64,000 nt of DNA from an uncultured Acetobacteraceae bacterium. GTDB lineage: Bacteria; Pseudomonadota; Alphaproteobacteria; Acetobacterales; Acetobacteraceae. The notes beneath the pieces are model-generated. The model made no database searches. It was not told the DNA's origin and was given only the letters and a program-made list of their open reading frames with translations. Positions within the stretch are counted from its first letter, which is position 1. Every line of letters begins with the position of its first letter. Made by a program: the position numbers and the translations under genes. Positions 27,848-35,842 of this stretch are shown here, one piece after another. The stretch spans positions 145,342 to 209,341 of the forward strand of contig CAITUP010000091.1 of the NCBI GenBank assembly GCA_903895595.1. Reading direction: 5' to 3'.

Positions 27848-28818
27848 CCCCGCGGCACCACCGTCGGATTGGCCAGCCGCAACGGCTGGCCGGCCGCGTA
27901 AGCCGCGATCTGCTCGAACGTCTCGGCGAAATACAGCTCGAAATTGTCCCATTCCGCCCAGCCCAAATGCGGCGTGCACACCACGTTCGGCATCTTCAAA
28001 TACGGGTGGTCGCCGTTGACGATCGGTTCCCGATCGTAAACATCCACCGCCGCGTAACCCGGACGCCCCGCTTGCAATGCCGCCAGCAACGCCCCCGGCG
28101 CGATCAGCTCGGCGCGCGAGGTATTCACGATCAGCGCCGTCGGCTTCATCCGAGCCAAATCCTCGGTCCCAACGATCCCTCTGGTGTCCGGCCGCAACCG
28201 CACATGCAGCGACAGCACGTCGGACTGCTCGAAGAACGCCGCCTTGCTTTCGGCGACAGAATAGCCTCGTTCCAGCGCCCGCTTGGCCGATTGCGCCTGC
28301 CCGTAGACCAGGATTTTCATTCCCAGCCCGGCCCCGGCCTCGGCCACCAGCGAGCCGATATTGCCCAACCCGAAAATCCCCAGCGTGCTGCCGCGCAGCC
28401 GGTGCGACAGCGTCATCGGCCATTCGCCTCGCCGCATCCGTTCGGCCTCCAGCACGATATTCCGTCGCGCCGCCACCATCAGCGCGACCGTCAGTTCGGC
28501 CGGAGCCACCGGAGAGTTGCTCTTCCCCGTCGACACCATCACCCCGTGATCCGTCGCGGCCGCGTAATCGATCGTCGTGGCGTTCCGCCCCACCAGAGCG
28601 ATCAGTTTCAGGTTCGGCAGCCGCTCGATCAGCGCCCGCGAAAACGCCACCCGTTCGCGAATGGATACGATCACGTCGGCCGGTCGCAACCGCTCCACCA
28701 ACGCCTCGAAATCCGCCGCGGGTTCGCGATGGATCGTGACCGTGTGGCCGGCGATCAGCTTGTAGCAGTCCAGGCGAGGGACGATGTCCTGGTATTCGTC
28801 CGGGATGACAATGTGCAT
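27844..28818 (-). CDS. D-isomer-specific 2-hydroxyacid dehydrogenase
   Basis: A 324-residue NAD(P)-dependent dehydrogenase. It has the nucleotide-binding GIFGLGNIGSLVAEAGAGLG, the substrate-binding Arg region NTSRAELIAPGALL, the Asp-Glu of AAVDVYDREP, and the catalytic His in VVCTPHLGWAEWD. The family reduces 2-oxo acids (glyoxylate, hydroxypyruvate, phosphoglycerate-like substrates), and the exact one is not clear. The ATG at 28818 is chosen because the protein starts there at the first beta strand (MHIVIPDEYQDIV). It is the second gene after the TauD-type dioxygenase, separated by a repeat. Confidence 0.88.
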   Translation of the reverse strand: MHIVIPDEYQDIVPRLDCYKLIAGHTVTIHREPAADFEALVERLRPADVIVSIRERVAFSRALIERLPNLKLIALVGRNATTIDYAAATDHGVMVSTGKSNSPVAPAELTVALMVAARRNIVLEAERMRRGEWPMTLSHRLRGSTLGIFGLGNIGSLVAEAGAGLGMKILVYGQAQSAKRALERGYSVAESKAAFFEQSDVLSLHVRLRPDTRGIVGTEDLARMKPTALIVNTSRAELIAPGALLAALQAGRPGYAAVDVYDREPIVNGDHPYLKMPNVVCTPHLGWAEWDNFELYFAETFEQIAAYAAGQPLRLANPTVVPRG

Positions 28819-28837
28819 GGGTAGACGTTTCCTCATC

Positions 28838-28914
28838 CGTCGTGGTCGGGCCTGACCCGACCATCTCAGGCCAATTGGATAAAGATGGTCGGGTTACACC
28901 CGACCATGACGGGG
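28838..28914. repeat. Twin-hairpin palindromic intergenic repeat, copy E
   Basis: Nearly identical to the copy at 21671-21744: GGTCGGGCCTGACCCGACC, then CTCAGGCCAATTGGATAAA, then TGGTCGGG/CCCGACCATGACGG. It fills the interval between the TauD-type gene and the dehydrogenase on their shared strand. Confidence 0.88.
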
Positions 28915-28916
28915 GG

Positions 28917-29822
28917 TCAGTACGGCACCGTCCCTTTGACCACCGTCCGGTGCAACACCCGCCGATGAGTCCCCATCGCCTCATGCGGCAGCGCGCGGTG
29001 CACCAAACACCGGTTGTCCCACAGCACCAGATCCCCCTGCCGCCAGCGGTGCGTGTAAACGAACGGCGCTTGAGTCGCGTGCGCCAGTAACCGCCGCATC
29101 AGCACCTGCCCGTCCGGCACCGGCCGCCCCACGATGTGCGAGGCATGATTGCCGAGGTACAGCACCTTCGCCCCCGTATCCGGATGCGTCCGCACCACCG
29201 GATGATCGACCGGCGGCCGTTCGGCCATTTGCTCCGCCGTCGCCGGGCGGCTGTTGGACTGGATGCGGCTCGCCTCCCAGCTATGGATCGCGCGCAGCCC
29301 CGCGACCAGAACCTTGTCCGCCTCAGGCAGCGCCGCGTAGGCCTTTGCTGTATTCGCGAACTGCGTCTCGCCCCCCTTGGGCGGCAATTCGACCGCGTGC
29401 AGCATCGTTAGCAGCGACGGCACGGCGTGATAGGACTTGTCGCTATGCCAGTAGTAGTTGCCGCGCTCCCGCAGCACCTCCGACGGGTTGCCCTCGGAAT
29501 CGAGGTTCGAAACCGTGTGCACCGGCGCGTAGTTCTTGGCGTCGATCAGTCGGTTGACGTGCGCGCCCTCGATTTCGCCGAAGTTCAGGGTGAAGGCGTA
29601 TTGCTGGTCCTTGGTCAGGCTTTGCCCACGGAACACCAGCACCGGATGCGCCTTGAACATCGCCAGCAGCCGGTCGCGCTGCGCCTCCGTCAGCGGCTGC
29701 GACAAGTCCATATCGGCGATTTCCAGACCGCCGAAATCCTCCAACCGAGCGGTCTCGTCCGGGCGGGGACCGGTGGGGGGAATGCCATGGGCCGGGCGAG
29801 GGGCGTCGATGGTCGCGCTCAT
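28917..29822 (-). CDS. TauD/TfdA-family Fe(II)/2-oxoglutarate dioxygenase
   Basis: A 301-residue oxygenase. The iron facial triad is His and Asp in YYWHSDKSYHAVPS and the distal His in DNRCLVHRALP, and the 2-oxoglutarate-binding Arg lies in THRRVLHRTVVKG. N-terminal VLVFRGQSLTKDQQYAFTLN matches the family. TauD and TfdA hydroxylate taurine, 2,4-D and related sulfonates or aryloxy acids; the substrate here is unknown. The ATG at 29822 heads a unit with the 2-hydroxyacid dehydrogenase and is divergent from an MFS efflux-type carrier. Confidence 0.9.
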   Translation of the reverse strand: MSATIDAPRPAHGIPPTGPRPDETARLEDFGGLEIADMDLSQPLTEAQRDRLLAMFKAHPVLVFRGQSLTKDQQYAFTLNFGEIEGAHVNRLIDAKNYAPVHTVSNLDSEGNPSEVLRERGNYYWHSDKSYHAVPSLLTMLHAVELPPKGGETQFANTAKAYAALPEADKVLVAGLRAIHSWEASRIQSNSRPATAEQMAERPPVDHPVVRTHPDTGAKVLYLGNHASHIVGRPVPDGQVLMRRLLAHATQAPFVYTHRWRQGDLVLWDNRCLVHRALPHEAMGTHRRVLHRTVVKGTVPY

Positions 29823-29906
29823 GAGACTGCCTTTCTGAATCGATAAGAGTCTTTCAAAGCCGCCAGCCCCTGTCAAACCATCGCGGTTCCGGTAGCATGG
29901 CGGGCA

Positions 29907-31181
29907 ATGACGGACTCGCCCACGGAAGCAACCGGAACGCCCGGCCCCACACTGCCGCCCAGCAACGCCGGCTGGCAACGCACGCTTTGGGCCATGGTCG
30001 GCATCCAGTTCGTCATGACCGGTGCCATGAGCTTCCTGTCCCCCATCATCCCCCTGATGCTGCCGCAACTCGGCGTCGAAACCATTGAGGGCATCGACAT
30101 CTGGGCCGGCCTCATTACTGGATCGACGTCCTTCATCGCGGCCTTCGCATCTCCGATTTGGGGCCGGGTCGCCGACAAGCACGGGCGCAAGCTGTCGCTG
30201 GTCCGGTCCAGCTGCGCCATCGCCTTGTTTACCGGCCTGATGGGACTGGCCACCAACGTCTGGTGGTTCTTCGGCGCCCGAGCGGTGATGGGGGCGTTCG
30301 CGGGGTTCTCGACGTCGGCCATCGCGCTGGTCGCCAGCCAGGTGCCGGAGCGTCGCATCGGCTACGCCTTGGGCTGGCTCAGCACCGGCCAGATGGTCGG
30401 CTCTCTGATCGGCCCTGTCCTGGGCGGCGCTTTGGCAGACATCACCGGCAGTTACCGAGCGCCGTTCTTCTGGGCCTCCGCCACCACGTTCGGGACCCTG
30501 GCGATGGTGTGGTTTTTCGTCCATGAGGACTTTACGCCCCCCAAGGCCAGCACCAAATCCCGTTCCCTACGCGGCGGCTACGCGCTGCTGACCAGTTCCG
30601 GCGCCGTCATGGCGCTGCTGTTCGTGCTGTTGATGGCGCAGTTCGGCGTCCGCACCGTGCAGCCGGTCGTGACGATCTTCGTGCAGGAGCTGATCGGCTC
30701 CCCGCCGCAAATCGCCACGCTGGCGGGGGTCGCGTTCTCCATCACCGGGCTGGCCAACCTGATGGCGTCCCCGTTTCTGGGCAACCGATCCGACATCATC
30801 GGCTACCGCAAAGTCCTGCTCATCTGCCTGCTCGGCGCCACGTTGACCAGCATCCCGCAGATCTGGGTGAGCAACTACTGGGTCTTCGTGGCCGAACGCT
30901 TCGCCGTTGGCCTGTTCATCGGCGGCATCCTGCCGACCGCCAATGCCCTGATCGGCCGCAGCGTATCGCGAGAGAACCGGGGCACGGTCTACGGCATGAC
31001 CGCCTCTGCCACGTTCCTGGGCAATTCGCTCGGCCCGCTGACCGGCGGGACCCTGGCGGCGGGCCTGGGCATCCGCTGGGTGTTCGCGGTCACGGCGCTG
31101 CTGATGGCGGTGAACCTGATCTGGGTGTGGTTCACGGTGCCGGAGTATAAGGAAGGGCCATCGGGAGAAGCCGCGTCCTGA
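29907..31181 (+). CDS. MFS transporter, multidrug-efflux-like (MdtG/TetA type)
   Basis: A 424-residue inner-membrane carrier with 12 spans. The loop 2-3 motif GRVADKHGRKLSLV is the MFS signature, and motif C-like LGWLSTGQMVGSLIGPVLGG in the fifth span is typical of drug:H+ antiporters. Divergent from the TauD-type gene by 84 bp. Drug or metabolite efflux is likely but the substrate is not defined. Confidence 0.88.
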   Translation: MTDSPTEATGTPGPTLPPSNAGWQRTLWAMVGIQFVMTGAMSFLSPIIPLMLPQLGVETIEGIDIWAGLITGSTSFIAAFASPIWGRVADKHGRKLSLVRSSCAIALFTGLMGLATNVWWFFGARAVMGAFAGFSTSAIALVASQVPERRIGYALGWLSTGQMVGSLIGPVLGGALADITGSYRAPFFWASATTFGTLAMVWFFVHEDFTPPKASTKSRSLRGGYALLTSSGAVMALLFVLLMAQFGVRTVQPVVTIFVQELIGSPPQIATLAGVAFSITGLANLMASPFLGNRSDIIGYRKVLLICLLGATLTSIPQIWVSNYWVFVAERFAVGLFIGGILPTANALIGRSVSRENRGTVYGMTASATFLGNSLGPLTGGTLAAGLGIRWVFAVTALLMAVNLIWVWFTVPEYKEGPSGEAAS

Positions 31182-31364
31182 AACGCATGGTACTGAAGAA
31201 GGCTCCCGCCCGTTCACGAATCCTGGGACGAAAGCTGCGTATTTCCCAGCGTTGTCGTTCGACGCGACAAACCGAGTTCCCTCCGATCGCCGAACAACAC
31301 GACTGTTATAATCGACTACGCCACAACCATCGCTCGGACGGCGATATTCGCGATCGCCGCGATA

Positions 31365-31478
31365 ATACCAACGGACCTAACCATTGACGCACCGGAGTTC
31401 GCCACATGGTCATGCTGACGGAGGTCAGCATGACGATTTACCACGCGCCGGTGCGTCAATGGTTGGTTCGGTCGGTAT
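31365..31478. mobile_element. 114-bp MITE-like element, copy 2
   Basis: Same length as the element at 18153-18266 and inverted relative to it. Ends are ATACCAACGGACCTAACCAT on the left and ATACCGACCGAACCAACCAT on the complement of the right. The core palindrome is GTCATGCTGAC with GTCAGCATGAC. Adjacent internal sequence (TTCGCCACAT, GATTTACCACGCGCCG) matches the other copy. No reading frame. The paired changes in the core stem suggest the secondary structure is maintained. Confidence 0.72.
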
Positions 31479-31940
31479 AATACCCTCGCCTGTCAACAGA
31501 TGCGTCAGCCCGATCCGCAGACCGGTTTGGCGTTGGCGCGGGGCAGGGGGTGGGGTAAGAACGGAGGATGAACAGTCATCGCCCTCCGCCTCCGCCTCCC
31601 GTGGCTGCCGTCTGTGTCCGTCGCGTCAATACCGCATGCACCGTGAGCGGTTCGTTCGGTTGCTCGGGTGTTTCGGTTTTTTTACACGGATGAACACCGA
31701 TGGCCATGATGGGCGTCGGTGGTGGCGGTTTCGGTGTGTTCCGGCGGCGGGTGGGGTTTGTCGCGAGTGGTGAGACGGAGTCTCGGATTTCGTGGGTTGA
31801 GACGGTTGTGAGACTCCGAGAGCAGTGGTGGTGGGAGTTTCGGGGATGGCGGTCGGTTCCCGGCGGCAAGACCCGATACAACGTGAGAGATCGCGGTGCC
31901 GCGTTTCGCGGGGCCGTGCCGGGATCGGTCCGCGGGATGA

Positions 31941-31962
31941 TCCTCGGGTCAAGTCCGAGGAC
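31941..31962. repeat. Variant palindrome related to the TGGTCGGG repeat family
   Basis: TCCTCGGG, a TCAAG loop, then TCCGAGGA, followed by GCATGACGGG. The loop and the trailing ATGACGGG match the dispersed repeat, but the stem sequence differs, suggesting a sister subfamily. Confidence 0.5.
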
Positions 31963-32032
31963 GCGCATGACGGGCCGGGGCAACACCCCATGCACCGTGA
32001 GCTTTTTAGCCGCTTCGGCGCGGCGTTATTCC

Positions 32033-32818
32033 TTATGACGCGGGCGGGAGGTCGACGATGAACTCGCTGCCGCCGTAGCCTGCTTCTTCGGGGATCAGGA
32101 GTTTCCGGCGGGTGTCGTCGATCTTGGCGGAACGGGGGAGAACGGTGACGACGGTCGAGGCCTGGGCGGCCGCGATGGCCTCGGCGACGGTGGCGGAGCG
32201 GGCCAGTTTCTGCAGGTTCATTTGGGTGGCGAAGACCAGCTTGTAGCGGCCCTCCTCGGTTCCCTTCAGGGCGTCTTGCGGGGAAATCCAGATGGAATCG
32301 ACGGACTCGTGCCCATCGTGGACGGCGACGTGTTCGGCCGGGGCCTCGGCGAGGAAGAAGTGGGTGTCGTAGCGCTTGGGCTGGTTCGCCGGGGTGATCC
32401 AGTGGGCGTAGTGGACCAGCAGGTCGGCGGCTGGTTCCAGCCCGTGCGTGGTCAGGATGGTGCCGAACTCGATCTCGCCGGCGTTCAGCGGGCCGCGATG
32501 CTGGTCTTCGACCCGGCGGAGGGTCTCGGCGCCGATCAGGACGGGGCAGAAGGCGGGGCGGGCGAGCAGGACGCCGCATTCCTCGAAGGTCTCGCGGATG
32601 GCGGCGAGCTGGAAGGCGCCGGTCACCGGATCGGGAGCGCCGAGCTGAACGGCGAGGGCGTGGTCGGAGTCCTCGACACGCCCGCCGGGGAAGACCAGGG
32701 CGCCGGAGGCGAAGTCGATCGCATGGTGGCGGACCACCATGAACACTTCCAATCCGTTCGCCCCGTCCCGCAGCAACAGAATGGTTGCCGCCGGTCGTGC
32801 CACTGCTTCTTGCGCCAT
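32033..32818 (-). CDS. NUDIX hydrolase
   Basis: A 261-residue protein with a NUDIX fold. A glycine-rich FASGALVFPGGRVEDSDHA is followed, after an insertion of about 20 residues, by the helix AAIRETFEECGVLLA that carries the REtxEExG metal-binding core. The extended box and size resemble NUDT19/acyl-CoA-type NUDIX enzymes that cleave CoA or nucleotide diphosphates. The substrate is uncertain. The ATG at 32818 is chosen, the upstream extension being Arg-rich and without a ribosome binding site. It follows glpD by 40 bp on the same strand. Confidence 0.85.
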   Translation of the reverse strand: MAQEAVARPAATILLLRDGANGLEVFMVVRHHAIDFASGALVFPGGRVEDSDHALAVQLGAPDPVTGAFQLAAIRETFEECGVLLARPAFCPVLIGAETLRRVEDQHRGPLNAGEIEFGTILTTHGLEPAADLLVHYAHWITPANQPKRYDTHFFLAEAPAEHVAVHDGHESVDSIWISPQDALKGTEEGRYKLVFATQMNLQKLARSATVAEAIAAAQASTVVTVLPRSAKIDDTRRKLLIPEEAGYGGSEFIVDLPPAS

Positions 32819-32858
32819 CGTTCGTGTCTCCGTTTGGCGCCAGGGTAGCGGGCGGGTG

Positions 32859-34289
32859 TCAGGGCGCAAGATGGCGGGCGAGTCGCTCGGTTTGGGCCGG
32901 GGTGAAGCGGAGGCCGAGCTTGGTGCGGCGCCAGAGGATGTCTTCGGCGGTGCGGGCGTATTCGTGGCGGACCAGCCAGTCGATTTCGCGCTCGGTCAGG
33001 CCGGCGCCGAGGTCTTCGCCGGGGTTTTCCGTCAGTGCGGCCGCGTCGGTACCGTAGGCGCGGATCAGGCGGCGGGCGGTCGCTGGGGGCAGGGTGGATG
33101 TGCGGCGCAGCAGGTCTGCGATGAGGGCGTCCGCGCCGTCCCAGGGGAAGTTACCTCCGGGGAGGGTCGCGTGTGCGGTCCAGGGCTGTTTCAAGCCGGG
33201 GAAGAACGGCGCCAGCTTGGCCATCGCGGCCTCGGCGAGGCGGCGATAGGTGGTGATCTTGCCGCCGAAGACCGACAGGACCGGGGGCGTGCCGGTCAGT
33301 TCCAGGACGTAATCGCGGGTCGCTTCCTGCGCCTTGCTGGCGCCGTCGTCGCGCAAAGGGCGGACGCCGGCGTAGCGCCAGACGATGTCCTCGCCCGTGA
33401 CCGGGGTGCGGAGGTAGGTGTTTACGGCGCCGAGCAGATAGGCTTCCTCGGAGGGGGAGATGGCGACGGTGCGCGGGTCGCCCGTGTAGTCCTCGTCGGT
33501 GGTTCCGATCAGGGTAAAATCGTCCTGGTAGGGGATGGCGAAGCAGACCCGGCCATCGGCGTTCTGGAAGATGAAGGCGTGCTCGCCGGGGAAGAGGCGG
33601 CGGGTGACGATGTGGCTGCCTTTGACCAGACGGACCCGCGTGGGGGCGTTTTGCGCCGCGACGCCGGACAGGACCTGGGACACCCAAGGGCCGGCGGCGT
33701 TGACCAGGACTCGGGCGCGGGCTTCCTGGCCGGGGTCCAGCGTCAGGGACCAGACGCCGTCCACGGGCCGAGCGGCGAGGCAGCGTGTGCGGGTGCGGAT
33801 GTCGGCGCCGCGGAGGGCGGCGTCGCGGGCGGTCAGCACGACCAGCCGCGCGTCGTCCACCCAGCAGTCGGAGTATTCGAAGCCGCGCGGGAAGCCGGGT
33901 TTCAGCGCTCCGTCGGACAGGGCGACGGAGCGGGTGGGTGGCAGCAGCTTCCGTCCGCCCAAATGGTCATACAGGAACAGCCCCGCCCGGATCGTCCACC
34001 AGGGCCGCAAACCGGCATGGTGCGGCAGGACGAAGCGCATGGGGCGCACCAGATGCGGGGCGGCTCGGAGCAGGATTTCGCGTTCGGTCAGAGCCTCCCG
34101 CACCAGGCGGAATTCGTAATGCTCCAGATAGCGCAGCCCGCCGTGGATCAGCTTGGTGGAGGCCGAGGATGTGGCGCCCGCCAGATCGCCTTGCTCCAGC
34201 AGGAGAACGGACAGGCCGCGTCCGGCGGCGTCGCGGGCGATGCCGGCGCCGTTGATCCCGCCGCCGATGACCGCGACGTCGAAGATCAC
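32859..34289 (-). CDS. glpD: Glycerol-3-phosphate dehydrogenase (FAD, aerobic)
   Basis: A 476-residue flavoprotein. The N-terminal dinucleotide-binding VAVIGGGINGAGIARDAAGR is followed by the GlpD motif SSASTKLIHGGLRYLE, the central GSHIVTRRLFP and FAIPYQDDFTLIGTTDEDY, and GGKITTYRRLAEAA near residue 350. It oxidises glycerol-3-phosphate to dihydroxyacetone phosphate at the inner membrane, feeding electrons to quinone. It starts at GTG overlapping the stop of the CBS-BON gene (GTGA), implying coupling. No glpK, glpF or glpR is nearby. Confidence 0.93.
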   Translation of the reverse strand: MIFDVAVIGGGINGAGIARDAAGRGLSVLLLEQGDLAGATSSASTKLIHGGLRYLEHYEFRLVREALTEREILLRAAPHLVRPMRFVLPHHAGLRPWWTIRAGLFLYDHLGGRKLLPPTRSVALSDGALKPGFPRGFEYSDCWVDDARLVVLTARDAALRGADIRTRTRCLAARPVDGVWSLTLDPGQEARARVLVNAAGPWVSQVLSGVAAQNAPTRVRLVKGSHIVTRRLFPGEHAFIFQNADGRVCFAIPYQDDFTLIGTTDEDYTGDPRTVAISPSEEAYLLGAVNTYLRTPVTGEDIVWRYAGVRPLRDDGASKAQEATRDYVLELTGTPPVLSVFGGKITTYRRLAEAAMAKLAPFFPGLKQPWTAHATLPGGNFPWDGADALIADLLRRTSTLPPATARRLIRAYGTDAAALTENPGEDLGAGLTEREIDWLVRHEYARTAEDILWRRTKLGLRFTPAQTERLARHLAP

Positions 34290-35002
34290 CGCGGTTCGTC
34301 GGGCGCTTCGATGACGGTGCCGGAGTAGGGCTCGATGAACACCAGATGATCGTGCACCTTCGTCACGCCCGCGGTGTTCTCCGCCACCACCATGATCGCG
34401 CGGCGTTCGGCGTCGTCGGTGATGGTGCCCCAGACGTCCACGACGCCGTCCGCGACGGTGACGTTCAGCGAGGTGACGGGCGCCCAGGCCTGCTTTTCCA
34501 GCGCGTCCAGGATCGCGGTGCGGATGGCACTGTCGCCGCCGGCCGCGGGTTCGGCCTTGCGGGCATGCCCGATCAGATAGCGCAGCAGGTCGGAACGGCT
34601 GACGACGCCGGTCACGCGGTTGTGCTCCACGACCGGCAGCCGCTTGATGCGGTGCTTTTCCATGGTCTCCACCACCTCCTCCAGCGCCGCGGTGGCGGGG
34701 ACGGCGATGACGTCGGTGGTCATGACATCGCGCACATGGTGGCCGTGGGAGTGGGTGAAATCCGCCGCCTGCCGCCCGGGGGAGACCAGCAGCCGCAACC
34801 ACCAGGGCCGGTGCCGCTGGGTGCCGAGTTCGGTGCGGCGGAGCAGATCGCCCTCGGTCACGATGCCGGCGAGTTCGCCCTTGGCATCGACCACGAACAG
34901 GCCGGAAATGTCGCGGGCGAGCATGGTCTTCGCCGCTTCCTCCACCGTCGCGTCGGGGGAGACGGAGATCACGTTGCGGTTCATCACATCGGCGACGATC
35001 AT
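34286..35002 (-). CDS. CBS-pair and BON domain protein
   Basis: A 238-residue cytoplasmic protein. Residues 1-60 and about 95-150 are two CBS motifs (MNRNVISVSPDATVEEAAKT and MTTDVIAVPATAALEEVVET), forming one Bateman module that senses adenine nucleotides. Residues about 165-230 form a BON domain (LNVTVADGVVDVWGTITDDA). CBS-BON proteins occur widely in proteobacteria, often in stress regulons; their partners are unknown. Coupling to glpD by GTGA may be incidental. The ATG at 35002 is used because the domain starts at residue 2. Confidence 0.88.
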   Translation of the reverse strand: MIVADVMNRNVISVSPDATVEEAAKTMLARDISGLFVVDAKGELAGIVTEGDLLRRTELGTQRHRPWWLRLLVSPGRQAADFTHSHGHHVRDVMTTDVIAVPATAALEEVVETMEKHRIKRLPVVEHNRVTGVVSRSDLLRYLIGHARKAEPAAGGDSAIRTAILDALEKQAWAPVTSLNVTVADGVVDVWGTITDDAERRAIMVVAENTAGVTKVHDHLVFIEPYSGTVIEAPDEPR

Positions 35003-35183
35003 GGTTTTGTCCTCTGCGGTTGCCTCGGTGAGTTCGTGTATCCCGCTTATAGCCGGGTTGCATTGATCTCGCACCGTCGCTGCGTATTCACGTCCAACGG
35101 ATAATGTTGACGCGAACTCGTGCGATTGCCAAATAGGAACCATCGACCCGAACGCAGAGATCGCCCCATGTTTCGTATTTTTT

Positions 35184-35822
35184 TTGATAAGCGCCATTAT
35201 TTTTACCGGGGCACTGTCGCAAGCCTGGGCCAATGTGGTGTTTTACACCGATAAAACCAGCTTTGCCGCCGCCGCGTATACATCGCTGCTGGAGGATTTC
35301 GAAAACACGGGTGCGTCGGTCGAGGTGCCACTGCCGGGCTTCAGCCATAACGGCGTGACCTATACCGGTCTGGCGGGAACCCCTTTCCCCAATGTCTACA
35401 TTGTGACGCCGGGGGCTACCGGTTACGGCGCGGGCGTATCCCAACCGGTCCCAACCAGTGTTCTGGTGGGTAACGGCGATGAGAGTTTTCGCGTCGCATT
35501 CGACGTATCCCGTAACGCGGTTGGGTTCGACGTGTATCTCAATGGACTTGGTGCGGCCCAGGTAAGGGTTTACGGGGGTTCGGATTTGCTGGGGAGCTAT
35601 GATTTTAACCCGGCCGAGAACGATCTGACCTATCTTGGGTTCACCAGTACAACGCCGATCGATGCGTTCGAGTTTACATCGACGGACGGCCGTATATTGA
35701 ATACCGGAATCGACAATATTGCCACGGATATCCCGGAACCCGGTTCCCTCGCGTTGTTGGGAATGGGTTTGGCGGGATTCCTGGGACTGCGCCGCCGCGC
35801 CGGAACCGACACCCCGGCCTAA
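35184..35822 (+). CDS. PEP-CTERM-anchored exported protein, signal peptide frame disrupted
   Basis: The open frame gives 212 residues from a TTG. It starts inside what looks like a signal peptide and ends with a PEP-CTERM sorting signal: IPEPGSLALLG, a hydrophobic span and RRR, which directs processing by an exosortase/archaeosortase system. An ATG at 35168 followed by a T8 run (35178-35185) is one base out of frame; with seven Ts it would encode MFRIFLISAIIFTGAL and continue into the open frame as a full signal peptide. So this is either a phase-variable or slippage gene, a recent frameshift, or a sequence error. The middle region is beta-rich with no named domain. No exosortase gene is in the window. 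Confidence 0.75.
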   Translation: MISAIIFTGALSQAWANVVFYTDKTSFAAAAYTSLLEDFENTGASVEVPLPGFSHNGVTYTGLAGTPFPNVYIVTPGATGYGAGVSQPVPTSVLVGNGDESFRVAFDVSRNAVGFDVYLNGLGAAQVRVYGGSDLLGSYDFNPAENDLTYLGFTSTTPIDAFEFTSTDGRILNTGIDNIATDIPEPGSLALLGMGLAGFLGLRRRAGTDTPA

Positions 35823-35842
35823 CCAGGGGGGGCGCTCGGCGC

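Larger units (their letters stand above)
31182..32032. other. Non-coding interval of about 850 bp with repeats
   Basis: I see no credible gene here. Short open frames exist but have Arg/Gly-rich, shadow-like products and no ribosome binding sites. The interval holds the second copy of the 114-bp inverted-repeat element (31365-31478), a variant hairpin (about 31941-31962), and a direct repeat, CATGCACCGTGAGC, near 31635 and 31989. It resembles a repeat-rich intergenic island between convergently ending genes. Confidence 0.6.

Noticed and set aside
31700..32038. 112-codon plus-strand open frame in the non-coding interval
   Set aside because: No ribosome binding site, low-complexity start, no recognisable domain, and it overlaps a hairpin repeat.
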